A stretch of 64,000 nt of DNA from Alphaproteobacteria bacterium (lineage in GTDB: Bacteria > Pseudomonadota > Alphaproteobacteria > UBA8366): positions 124,001 through 188,000 of the forward strand of contig JANQKC010000027.1 in assembly GCA_028281325.1 (NCBI GenBank). Direction: 5' to 3'. The position numbers and the translations under genes were made by a program. This document shows, piece after piece, positions 50,051 through 64,000 of the stretch. The first letter of the stretch is position 1. Each line of letters begins with the position of its first letter. Below the pieces are notes generated by a model. That model made no database searches, was not told the origin of the DNA, and saw nothing but the letters and a program-made list of their open reading frames with translations.

Positions 50051-50902
50051 CTAGTCGTTGCCCTGGTCGCGCCGCGCCATGAAGGCCAGGCGTTCGAACA
50101 ACTGCACGTCCTGCTCGTTCTTGAGCAGCGCGCCGTAGAGCGGCGGGATCATCTTCGACGGGTCGCTGCTGCGCAAGGCATCCACCGGCATGTCTTCGAT
50201 CATCAACAGCTTCAGCCAATCGAGCAGTTCCGACGTCGACGGCCGCTTCTTCAGTCCCGGCACCTCGCGGATGTCATAGAAGACCTTCATCGCCTCGCGC
50301 ACCAACATGCCTTGGATGTCCGGATAGTGCACCTCGACGATATCGCGCATCGTGTCCTGATCCGGAAAGGCGATGTAATGGAAGAAACAGCGGCGCAGGA
50401 AGGCGTCCGGCAATTCCTTCTCGTTGTTGGACGTGATGATGACGATGGGGCGTTGCGACGCCTTGACCTGCTCGCGCGTCTCGTAGACGAAGAATTCCAT
50501 CCGGTCGAGTTCGAGCAGCAGATCGTTCGGGAACTCGATATCCGCCTTGTCGATCTCGTCGATCAGCAGGACGGGGCGCTGGTCGGAGTCGAACGCCTCC
50601 CACAACTTGCCGCGCACGATGTAGTTGGCAATATCGTGCACCTGATCGTCGCCAAGCTGGCTGTCCCGCAAACGGCGCACGGCGTCGTATTCGTACAATC
50701 CATGCTGGGCCTTGGTCGTCGACTTGATATGCCATTCGATCAGCGGCGCCTTGAGCGCCTCGGCGACCTCATGCGCGAGGACCGTCTTGCCGGTTCCCGG
50801 CTCGCCCTTGATCAGCAGCGGCCGCTCCAGGCTGATCGCCGCGTTCACCGCGACCATCAGATCTTCGGTCGCAACGTAGTTATCGGTTCCTTCAAAGCGC
50901 AT
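50051..50902 (-). CDS. MoxR-family AAA+ ATPase
   Basis: Start at ATG 50902 (MRFEGTDNYVATEDL); 283 residues. Walker A is GEPGTGKTV, Walker B is LLIDEIDKAD, and sensor regions are IITSNNEKELPDAFLRRCFF. MoxR ATPases remodel proteins in partnership with VWA proteins such as the one next door. The client is not encoded here. Confidence 0.93.
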   Translation of the reverse strand: MRFEGTDNYVATEDLMVAVNAAISLERPLLIKGEPGTGKTVLAHEVAEALKAPLIEWHIKSTTKAQHGLYEYDAVRRLRDSQLGDDQVHDIANYIVRGKLWEAFDSDQRPVLLIDEIDKADIEFPNDLLLELDRMEFFVYETREQVKASQRPIVIITSNNEKELPDAFLRRCFFHYIAFPDQDTMRDIVEVHYPDIQGMLVREAMKVFYDIREVPGLKKRPSTSELLDWLKLLMIEDMPVDALRSSDPSKMIPPLYGALLKNEQDVQLFERLAFMARRDQGND

Positions 50903-53575
<2,673 letters not shown>

Positions 53576-53594
53576 AAATGATGCGGCGGGGCCG

Positions 53595-56252
<2,658 letters not shown>

Positions 56253-56481
56253 TGTCTTCTCGTCACGCGCGGCAAGCGGCTGAAAATCCACCCTATTAGC
56301 GATACCTACCCGCCGTCGAGCGGGAAGACAGCGGTTGTACCCCGCGCCCCGAGGGCTGTCCAGCAGCCCAACGGACTAGGAATTGCCACGAGGAGACGGA
56401 TGAAAACATCTAGAGGGCCTTCCCGCACGGTCAACTCGGCCGGCCGTCCCTCCGAAGCGAAGCCAACGCCGCATCGCGGGC

Positions 56482-56518
56482 AAAAAAACTGCGGCGAAGG
56501 CCGAAACCCACGCCGCAG
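56482..56518 (-). terminator. Rho-independent terminator of recA
   Basis: On the minus strand CTGCGGCG (56518-56511) pairs fully with CGCCGCAG (56496-56489) and is followed by seven Ts (56488-56482). A textbook terminator 47 bp after the recA stop. Confidence 0.92.
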
Positions 56519-56541
56519 GCGGTTCGAGGGGAGGGAACCGC
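56519..56541 (-). promoter_or_regulatory. CCUCCCC-loop hairpin in the recA 3' UTR
   Basis: GCGGTTC (56541-56535 on the minus strand) pairs with GAACCGC (56525-56519); the loop reads CCTCCCCTC. The hairpin lies directly before the terminator, so the recA 3' end could be processed into a short RNA with an anti-Shine-Dalgarno loop. Confidence 0.4.
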
Positions 56542-56564
56542 TTACCTTAGGCCGTGTTGGAGGC

Positions 56565-57668
<1,104 letters not shown>

Positions 57669-57848
57669 AAGTGCCGTCCTTCCCTTATTTCACAGGCCCC
57701 CGGCGGATGCAATGCGTCGGATATGGCGCATGTCGCTGCGGTCCGAAGCAAGGGCGGGAAAGGAGCGGTGCAAAACCCGTGTTCCCCCGGCCACCCTGGG
57801 GCGTCAATCCAGTGACATCATATGTACCAGTTTTGTTCTCTTGCGCAA

Positions 57849-57863
57849 GTTCTTTTTTTGTTC
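57849..57863. promoter_or_regulatory. LexA (SOS) box upstream of recA
   Basis: GTTC-TTTTTTT-GTTC matches the alphaproteobacterial LexA consensus GTTC-N7-GTTC exactly. On the minus strand it overlaps the promoter region for recA (possible -35 TTGCGC and -10 ACATAT). Confidence 0.8.
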
Positions 57864-57952
57864 TCATGCGGACAGCAAGAAAAGCTTCAGCCGCCATGCA
57901 GATTCGGCACATTCCGAATTTGATTAAGGATTGTAAGAATGACTCAAGAAAA

Positions 57953-58909
57953 TCAAAACTTTGGACCACTCTCGGCCACAAATCCGATGCTAATCAATCG
58001 GAGCCTCGCACTTCTCTTCGCTGCAGATGCATTTAAAACCAAAATCACGTCTCTCCTATTCGGGCGATCCAAGATCGTTCTATAATCACCTTCCGATATC
58101 GGATTGCCTTCACTGTACTTCTTCCGAACCCGCAATGTAGGATGCACAATACTCAGCGCAACATTCCGGTGTGCTATATTGTTAACATTAATAGAATATC
58201 CAGTTCGATTACTCTGACAAATTTTGGAAATGCTACAATCAACTATATCTATAACCTCATCAACTTGCGGCAAGACCTTCTTGTAAGCGACAAATACATT
58301 GGAGCCGTCCAATTCTAACCCGTTTTTCATTACCCGACCGGCAGATAATGATGCGTCGATTTTCCATTTTTTGAGTAAAGCTGGCGTAATTTCAATTTTC
58401 GAACTATCCTTTGAAGAAAAAGTCAAATTAATCTTACCAGCTTTCAACAACGAAGCAAAAATCGGCTCCTTTGGAACGAAGTCGTCTGTTAGACAATGTT
58501 CTTTAAAACTCGGGCTAATATTCGACAGTTGATCTTGTTTAAAGTCAGAGAACTCTGCTTTTATTTCAACATGCTCTTGAACTGAGATATTAGCGCCAAG
58601 AAATTTTGCAAACTCAGCCGCAAATGATGCCCTATTTGAATAATTTACTGTGCATGTCTTAATTGCTGTAACATTTACATTACGATCAACTGTGCCGACA
58701 AAACATCCTCTCTTCAGTTCCAAACTATCTGATTCTCGAAATGTTGAACCCAGTTCAATCCGATCGCGGGGAGGGTTGATAACACCCGCCTGATCGTACT
58801 GGTCCGCAATACATGCTGTTAACGACTCTTTTACATCGGACTTTGTGCAAGCACTAATGGCTATTGCAGAACAAAGAATTAGGATTTGGTACAATGATTT
58901 TTGATCCAT
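57953..58909 (-). CDS. Predicted lipoprotein of the protease operon
   Basis: I choose ATG 58909 (MDQKSLYQILILCSAIAISAC), with GAGAAGGA upstream; 318 residues. The lipobox AISAC places the lipidated Cys at 21. The mature part is Lys/Ser/Asn-rich with six or more cysteines (CFVGTVD, CTVNYSN, DCSISKICQSN), so disulfides are likely. No domain is recognised. The gene overlaps the upstream protease gene by 31 bp and is visibly AT-rich. Its role could be an inhibitor, a substrate or an anchor for the proteases. Confidence 0.75.
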   Translation of the reverse strand: MDQKSLYQILILCSAIAISACTKSDVKESLTACIADQYDQAGVINPPRDRIELGSTFRESDSLELKRGCFVGTVDRNVNVTAIKTCTVNYSNRASFAAEFAKFLGANISVQEHVEIKAEFSDFKQDQLSNISPSFKEHCLTDDFVPKEPIFASLLKAGKINLTFSSKDSSKIEITPALLKKWKIDASLSAGRVMKNGLELDGSNVFVAYKKVLPQVDEVIDIVDCSISKICQSNRTGYSINVNNIAHRNVALSIVHPTLRVRKKYSEGNPISEGDYRTILDRPNRRDVILVLNASAAKRSARLRLISIGFVAESGPKF

Positions 58910-60105
58910 TTGTCCTTCTCCGACACATTCAAGCTCGCAAGTAGTTCCATGTCCCGCCGACACAGATGCTTAAGAACTTCGAAGACCGTAACGCCATAAT
59001 TTAGTGGAACGGCGTCAGGAGTTTCACTCCAACTATTAAGGTGCATACCAACCACTTCACCGTCATCCAAAATTGGCGACCCCGAACTCCCTGGATAGGT
59101 ATCGCAATGATGGTAAAACCATCCTGGGAATGTCTGTTTTTCATCAATGTAGCAGTCTCTTGCTACGCCGTGCTTGAAAGCTGGAGCTGATGTTCCCGGC
59201 ATAACAGGATGTTGGATCGATGCTAATTTCTTGTTCGCTTTGATTTTACTCGGCGCTAATTTAAGTGACATTGTGTTCGAGATTTTTCCTGGTGCCAACA
59301 ACTTGAGAAAAGCGAAATCCAAATCGCGGTTGATCTTTTTCGACTTACCAGTTGGTATCCGCACTGGAACTGTCACGACAGACTTATCATTTTCAAAAAA
59401 GAACTCAGCTTGAATGCTAACAAGGTTCTTTTTCAAACAGTGGTTTGCCGTTAAAATCCATTCAACTGCGACTCTAAATCCAGTGCAGGGATATCGCCCT
59501 CTCTTTTTTGTCGTAAAAATCAATAACGTAACAGAGTCGCTATACGGCAATAGAGATTGGAGTTCTTGTGCGTTTTCGGTTCCAAATGCTTTTAGATCAT
59601 CTTCTCCAACTGGGCGCTCCACGCGCAAAGGCTTATTGAAGACGTAGTAACCCACGACCGATACACTTAGATTTCCAGCATTCCCCCGGACGCGGACCCA
59701 TAGAGTTGCGCCATTGACCGGGCGACTCCACCATTGCTGACCGCCCAGCGAGGCGGCGTCTTCTGCTGTAATGGTGTCGTAGATAACTTCATTTTCGTAT
59801 TTGTCCAATCCAGAGATCTCAACGTGCCATTTCTCAATTGTCGAGAACTCAAAATTTAGGCCAACTGAGATTGACTCTTTTTTAGGATAAGTTATCGCGA
59901 ACGACCAAGCCTCTTCATTGGGATCGCCGGCTTTCAGTGGTGGGCTTGCTCGGCCGTCGAAAAAAAAATTTCCTGATGGTGGGGCCGTCGAAAAGTGCGG
60001 GCGTGTATCAAAAGTTTCTGCTGCTTTTGAAAAATTGACAGGCGTAAACACAAATATGATTGCTGCAATTCTGACAAAAACATTGATGTTCCTTACGAGT
60101 TTCAT
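58879..60105 (-). CDS. Exported trypsin/V8-like serine protease
   Basis: The 408-residue protein has a signal peptide (about 1-29), a beta-rich region (about 40-155) resembling a pre-peptidase-type domain, and a chymotrypsin-fold domain. The triad is readable: His222 in ILTANHCLKK, Asp263 in DLDFAFLKLL, Ser341 in PGSSGSPI. The GSSGSP form is that of V8/glutamyl endopeptidase-like S1 enzymes. The ATG overlaps the stop of the subtilisin gene by 4 bp, so the two are co-translated. AT-rich like its neighbours. Confidence 0.85.
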   Translation of the reverse strand: MKLVRNINVFVRIAAIIFVFTPVNFSKAAETFDTRPHFSTAPPSGNFFFDGRASPPLKAGDPNEEAWSFAITYPKKESISVGLNFEFSTIEKWHVEISGLDKYENEVIYDTITAEDAASLGGQQWWSRPVNGATLWVRVRGNAGNLSVSVVGYYVFNKPLRVERPVGEDDLKAFGTENAQELQSLLPYSDSVTLLIFTTKKRGRYPCTGFRVAVEWILTANHCLKKNLVSIQAEFFFENDKSVVTVPVRIPTGKSKKINRDLDFAFLKLLAPGKISNTMSLKLAPSKIKANKKLASIQHPVMPGTSAPAFKHGVARDCYIDEKQTFPGWFYHHCDTYPGSSGSPILDDGEVVGMHLNSWSETPDAVPLNYGVTVFEVLKHLCRRDMELLASLNVSEKDKWIKNHCTKS

Positions 60106-63100
60106 CGGAAGTCACGATTAGCGCCCGTATAAAGTTCTTTAATTTCATCTAAAACAATTAGAATCGGTTCCTTTTTTCCCTTTGGATAAAACTTAATTCT
60201 TTCTTCCAGATATTTTTTGTGTTTTTCACGTTCCCCATGCTTATGGAACATAATATTTCTTTCTATTTTGATGTCTTTAGTTAATTTATCATAATAAATT
60301 ATTGTGTAGAGTCCGTTGCTTTCATTTCTTGATATTCTCATAACGTTGAAAAACTTTGTATTGTAATTCGGGTCTATTTTATTTTTTCCCTCCTTATACA
60401 TTTGAATGCTTTGAAAATATTTTCCGCTTAATCGTTGCTGCGCGTCTAGCTTAATTTTCGAAATCTCTTTTCGCGAACCTTGCCGATACAGAAAATCAAG
60501 ATCACCCACCAGTACTTCATTTGGCCTACTTGCCAAAATTACTACATCGCTTTCAAGGTCTGATAGTGCGCGGTGCGCGTTCAACCAACCATACTTTACA
60601 CGTGTTCCAGCGAATGGAACATGAAGATCGGCCGTCGATAACAATCTGTACCGTAATTCTTTTGCACTCAGATCAGTTGGCATAGCCTGAAGGATTAGAG
60701 ACAAAACGCCAGTGGTAATAGCAGCTGCAGCCGACGTACCACTGAAATCAGTGCTTGTGTTGTTCCACGCGACCTTAAACGGACCCCATGGTGCGGCAAT
60801 ATCCACGAATTCGCCGCTATAGTTTGATCTGTTGTGCCATTTAAGTCGATTACCAACCTTATGGGCAGCACCGACAACCATCGTGTTCCTACTCTTACGC
60901 TTACGCTTATCAATTCCCTGTTTTTCGAACGCGCATGCAGGAAATAGCCACCCGTCCTTACTATTTAAATCGTTGCATAGCTCCTTGCCGGCTTCGGAAG
61001 GACAGCTATTCCCCGCGGCCGCGACGATCAAGAATTCACCTCCCAAAGGCTCGACAGCATTCGCGAAGTCTCGGTTCAGGGGCATCAGTTCTTCCAAAGG
61101 TATCATTCGGGTGGAAGCGTGTTGACTACATGACCCTTTTTGATTGCTCATGCTGTAATTCACAATCAACGGCAGACTCGGGAAAGGCTTCTCAGAATCA
61201 ATGGCGCTTAACGCACTGCTGCGAAAAATCGCTGGACCGTTGACATGGTAGGCATCTATCACGGTGTCCGGTGCGACACCCTCGAGCCCGTAGTCATTGC
61301 ACATTGCAGCAATCAATTCCGAAACCATAAGTCCATGGTTCTTTTTCGCGTTTGCGCCCCTCGGCACTACATTCAGTTGACCTGGCTTTGCCGCAAACTC
61401 GCGAAACTTATTACTCAATTCCACGCTCTTCGCAGAATCACCCAATAGTTTTTCTTTAGCAGCCATATCAGAAGATGGGTCGTATAAACACGCCTTAACG
61501 TCATTTTCGAAATCCTCAGTACTGCACGACTCTTGTATATTAACACCTACGTTTTCAGCCCATGTTTCACAGTTATGCTCATACGCGTCCTTTATTAGAC
61601 TTATATGCATTTCGGCTGCATCAACTGAATATTTAAATCGAAGATTTTTCACGTGTTGACAGGTTTCTGACAGATAATTGAGATATTGATCCGTCTCGCG
61701 GAAAGCGGTTTCTTTCTGTGCAGGAAACACATCCAGTATTGCCACTGCAATTCCGTGTTCCGATTTTTGTACAGGACTTGTAGGCCACCCCATGCTTGAG
61801 AGCCCTTGCAGGAATTCTGAATGTAAGGGATCAGGACATGAATTCGCTAAAGACGATGCCGAAGCTGGAGCTTTACTGTTGTTTTTTATCCCTACTTCAG
61901 TTCTCATAGCATCGGCACCAAACTTGATTCTTATGTTTTTCGAACTCTTTAATGTCTCCTGCAGATTTCGTTGCGTTGCTGTCAGAACGGACGAGTCGTT
62001 CAATACGCGAACGGGGACTCGAACCCTCCAACCATCCGCAGGAAATTTTATTTGACCAAATTTTGAAAGACTGAGCTCCTTAGCATCATCATAACGAAGC
62101 TGAGGATTCAGAAGTTTAACTTGGGCTATTTTTTGGGAATTTTTGGATAATGGCAAGTGCTGCTGCACAAGTGAATTATAGGCTCGAAACAAATGCCTAT
62201 CCCTTACATAAGCCGCGAGCGTACGTGACCCATTGAGTGTTATTGCTTCAGTAAAGACAAATTTGTCGGGTTCCAGCTTCGGAATACGAATGGAAGTATT
62301 CGGCCTATATTTAAGTATGCTGGAGGCAGTTGATAATTTGAATCTTGGATTTCCACTGTTTAATTCGACGAGAAATTCACTGAAACCCGCGTCTTTCGGA
62401 TAATATTTGTAAAGGGAATTTTCCCTCAGTAAGATGTCATTTAGCGAGATTTTTCCGCCAGGTAAAACTACTTCCACCGTTGGTAGTTCGTTGAAACTAT
62501 GAAGTAGCCTGTAAAGCGTCAGTAAGTTTCCATCAATATCGCCCCCTCGAAAACTAATCGTCGCAATTCCACTTAAATCGGAGAATTTTGCGATAGCGCG
62601 TGCACTTGATTGCTTATCATGCACGGCAAGCTGGTCAATTCGTCTAAAAAAGTCCATCGACGCCCTTAAAGGTTTGCCGATTTCAACGCGAATCCTATCA
62701 ACTTCCGCCTTTGTTTTCTCAACTTTGCCCTTGTGGATATCCGAACATGAATCGACATCTTTTATTATCTTTTTTATTTCGCCGAACTTGGGGATTTGCA
62801 CGAAACCCAAATCTTCTTGCAACCTATCGTAATGAGAGGTTTTCACGGGGCTTACCGATCTTGTAATCTTCGGCCTAATTTCCCAAGAACATGATCCTTC
62901 GGATTCTGTGCTCCGCACAAATCGCAGAACGAGACTGTACCTCCATGTTACTCGAAACTCTTTAATACCCGACGGATCACCGTATGATTCACTATTGCTT
63001 GGTATGACTCGTAGGATTTTCGTTCGCTCAGCAATTTTTACTTGTCGATCCGGCAAGGTACCGTCCGCGTGAGCAACAACAGCAATTTGAGCCAAACTTG

Positions 63101-63152
63101 CCCAAAAAATTAGATATCCCGTCAGTAATATGCCCCTTCGATCTATCCGCAT
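60102..63152 (-). CDS. Large exported subtilisin-like (S8) protease
   Basis: ATG 63152 (GTG 63155 also possible); 1016 residues. A signal peptide (about 1-30) precedes a 440-residue region with no recognised domain, although two segments (LNSGNPRF...SIRIPK and KLLNPQLRY...IKFP) look LysM-like. The catalytic triad is Asp474 (VAILDVFP), His606 (NHGLMVSE), Ser807 (FSGTSAAAA), with Asn715 in AAAGNSC. The Asp-His distance of 132 residues is unusually long and the insert is Cys-rich. First gene of a three-gene AT-rich operon. Confidence 0.87.
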   Translation of the reverse strand: MRIDRRGILLTGYLIFWASLAQIAVVAHADGTLPDRQVKIAERTKILRVIPSNSESYGDPSGIKEFRVTWRYSLVLRFVRSTESEGSCSWEIRPKITRSVSPVKTSHYDRLQEDLGFVQIPKFGEIKKIIKDVDSCSDIHKGKVEKTKAEVDRIRVEIGKPLRASMDFFRRIDQLAVHDKQSSARAIAKFSDLSGIATISFRGGDIDGNLLTLYRLLHSFNELPTVEVVLPGGKISLNDILLRENSLYKYYPKDAGFSEFLVELNSGNPRFKLSTASSILKYRPNTSIRIPKLEPDKFVFTEAITLNGSRTLAAYVRDRHLFRAYNSLVQQHLPLSKNSQKIAQVKLLNPQLRYDDAKELSLSKFGQIKFPADGWRVRVPVRVLNDSSVLTATQRNLQETLKSSKNIRIKFGADAMRTEVGIKNNSKAPASASSLANSCPDPLHSEFLQGLSSMGWPTSPVQKSEHGIAVAILDVFPAQKETAFRETDQYLNYLSETCQHVKNLRFKYSVDAAEMHISLIKDAYEHNCETWAENVGVNIQESCSTEDFENDVKACLYDPSSDMAAKEKLLGDSAKSVELSNKFREFAAKPGQLNVVPRGANAKKNHGLMVSELIAAMCNDYGLEGVAPDTVIDAYHVNGPAIFRSSALSAIDSEKPFPSLPLIVNYSMSNQKGSCSQHASTRMIPLEELMPLNRDFANAVEPLGGEFLIVAAAGNSCPSEAGKELCNDLNSKDGWLFPACAFEKQGIDKRKRKSRNTMVVGAAHKVGNRLKWHNRSNYSGEFVDIAAPWGPFKVAWNNTSTDFSGTSAAAAITTGVLSLILQAMPTDLSAKELRYRLLSTADLHVPFAGTRVKYGWLNAHRALSDLESDVVILASRPNEVLVGDLDFLYRQGSRKEISKIKLDAQQRLSGKYFQSIQMYKEGKNKIDPNYNTKFFNVMRISRNESNGLYTIIYYDKLTKDIKIERNIMFHKHGEREKHKKYLEERIKFYPKGKKEPILIVLDEIKELYTGANRDFR

Positions 63153-63199
63153 CACGCTTCTACAGCAATCAAAACAATTAAATATATGTCGGAAAATAA

Positions 63200-63229
63200 A
63201 CTATACGTTGATATTTTTCTGGTCGTCAA
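63200..63229 (-). promoter_or_regulatory. Promoter-like boxes for the protease operon
   Basis: On the minus strand TTGACG (63229-63224), 18 bases, TATAGT (63205-63200), about 45 bp before the subtilisin start. A better match to the general sigma-70 pattern than the host-like promoters elsewhere in the window. Confidence 0.5.
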
Positions 63230-63386
63230 CCCAGTTCAAGGAAAAGCTGAAACAGCGATATCTTGAAATCGGACGACGTGATTTGTCAGAAGATTTCTAC
63301 TGAAACGGGCATTGCAATAGCCCCCGTTCAGTGAGACGCTACTCAAGATTCGAATTTCACGGCAAGGTTCGAAATGGGAGCAACAA

Positions 63387-63521
63387 ATGAATGCCAAATT
63401 AAGGATTGTCGTGGCGGCTGCAACGGTGGCAATTTGCGTTGCGTTAGCCACTGAGTCATATGCATGCCCACAGGGTTATGTTCCATGTGGACCGGGATAT
63501 TGTTGCGTTGAAAGACGTTAG
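63387..63521 (+). CDS. Cysteine-rich exported micropeptide (44 aa)
   Basis: ATG 63387 follows GGGAG with a 6-base gap. The peptide has a signal sequence (MNAKLRIVVAAATVAICVAL, then ATESYA) and a short mature part with Cys27, Cys34, Cys39 and Cys40 in a Pro/Gly/Tyr-rich setting (CPQGYVPCGPGYCC). Short exported CPxGxxPCGxxYCC peptides occur in many alphaproteobacteria without known function. It is too short for standard gene tracks and lies divergent from the protease operon. Confidence 0.6.
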   Translation: MNAKLRIVVAAATVAICVALATESYACPQGYVPCGPGYCCVERR

Positions 63522-63609
63522 CGCCAAAGCCTTGGAAGTGAGAAAATAAAATTGCGACAGCATATGGTCGCTGAACCATCAACAACTTATCCGGACTACC
63601 GGAATAAGT

Positions 63610-64000
63610 TTACCGCGCCTGGCCCAGCATCTTCACATGGTCCGCCGCCTCGCGGCCGGCGATCCGGCCGAAGGTGGCGCCCGCCATCAGGCCGGTGCCG
63701 CTGGCATAGTTGTGGAAATACAGGCCGCCGACCATCTCCCCCGCCGCGTAGAGGCCGGGGATGGCGCGCTTGCCGGTGCGCTCGACCTCGGCCTTGGTGC
63801 TGACCTTGATGCCGCCGAAGGTGAAGGTGACGCCCGCGGTCACGGCGTAGGCTTCGAAGGGCGGCGTGTCCAAGGGGTTGGCCCAGTTGGATTTATTGAT
63901 CGCCAGTCCCTCGGTGCAGCGGCCGTCATGCACGTTCGGGTCGAACGGGATGTCGGTGCGAATCGAGGCGTTGAAGTCCTTCACCGTCTGGATGAACCGG
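63610..64000 (-). CDS. FAD-dependent dehydrogenase of the fumarate reductase/TcuA type (5' end missing)
   Basis: Only the last 130 or so residues are inside the window; the frame is open to the edge. GGIKVSTKAEVERTGKRAIPGLYAAGEMVGG and the NYASGTGLMAGATFGRIAGREAA end are the FAD-binding C-terminal segment of fumarate reductase/succinate dehydrogenase-type flavoproteins, as in tricarballylate dehydrogenase TcuA. Substrate cannot be set from the C-terminus. GC-rich again, marking the end of the AT-rich island. Confidence 0.82.
   Translation of the reverse strand, partial: RFIQTVKDFNASIRTDIPFDPNVHDGRCTEGLAINKSNWANPLDTPPFEAYAVTAGVTFTFGGIKVSTKAEVERTGKRAIPGLYAAGEMVGGLYFHNYASGTGLMAGATFGRIAGREAADHVKMLGQAR

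Larger units (their letters stand above)
56253..56564. other. 312-bp spacer between recA and alaS
   Basis: Holds the recA 3' UTR with its two hairpins and, nearer alaS, the presumed alaS promoter. No gene is seen; the ORFs here are remnants of other frames. Confidence 0.6.

Noticed and set aside
48844..50902. VWA-MoxR pair as part of a conflict (ternary) system
   Set aside because: No further effector or associated protein lies beside it; the pair is common in alphaproteobacterial chromosomes as a chaperone module.

Overview
The window is a high-GC chromosomal segment of an alphaproteobacterium, most likely a Rhodospirillales-type heterotroph. The case for this rests on the guaB-rsmB-guaA cluster, the PAS_5-type single-domain protein, the TAXI-type TRAP and family-5 peptide ABC transporters, the GTTC-N7-GTTC (alphaproteobacterial LexA) box upstream of recA, and a monomeric NADP isocitrate dehydrogenase. 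Most of it is ordinary core and transport metabolism. No integrase, IS transposase, phage gene or CRISPR array was seen.

Layout. 0-3.4 kb: the end of a class III aminotransferase, a CmcJ/NvfI-type oxidoreductase, a GFA-domain protein, and an ArsR regulator coupled to an AHSA1/SRPBCC protein. 3.5-10.6 kb: a long minus-strand run ppx/gppA - rlmE - guaB - rsmB - GNAT - guaA - small zinc-ribbon protein. 10.7-15.6 kb: an EF-hand protein, tRNA-Gln(CTG), a PAS protein, a DASS anion transporter with a universal stress protein, and an orphan exbD. 15.9-21.5 kb: amidase, N-formylglutamate amidohydrolase, MFS carrier, cspA, an infA copy forced to start at TTG, and a membrane protein with an L7/L12-like tail. 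22-26.3 kb: a TAXI TRAP transporter next to a cytosine deaminase-type amidohydrolase. 26.8-29.8 kb: two tandem small-RNA-like units, then metY and a MetA with acetyltransferase-type residues. 30-35.6 kb: a nested inverted repeat, a TIM-barrel protein, an Lrp regulator, a GH17-GT2 glucan synthase and a VOC protein. 35.9-44.4 kb: a peptide ABC transporter without a binding-protein gene, then a TauD-type dioxygenase, a CoA transferase and an HMG-CoA lyase-like protein. 44.4-57.7 kb: pssA-psd, a LysM protein, a LOG-type protein, a VWA/MoxR pair, monomeric icd, alaS and recA.

57.9-63.2 kb differs sharply. It is visibly AT-rich, minus-strand, and holds three overlapping genes: a large subtilisin-like protease, a V8/trypsin-like protease and a lipoprotein, all with export signals. 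It sits between the recA promoter and a partial flavoprotein gene, with a 44-residue cysteine-rich exported peptide at the right edge. This is the best candidate for an acquired, undescribed system: a two-protease envelope module.

Two further signals stand out. One is the tandem minus-strand RNA units at 26.86-27.18 kb, with matching promoters and CUCCCA hairpin loops. The other is a CCUCCCC-loop hairpin in the recA 3' UTR just before a textbook terminator. All calls come from reading the sequence; no database search was run.
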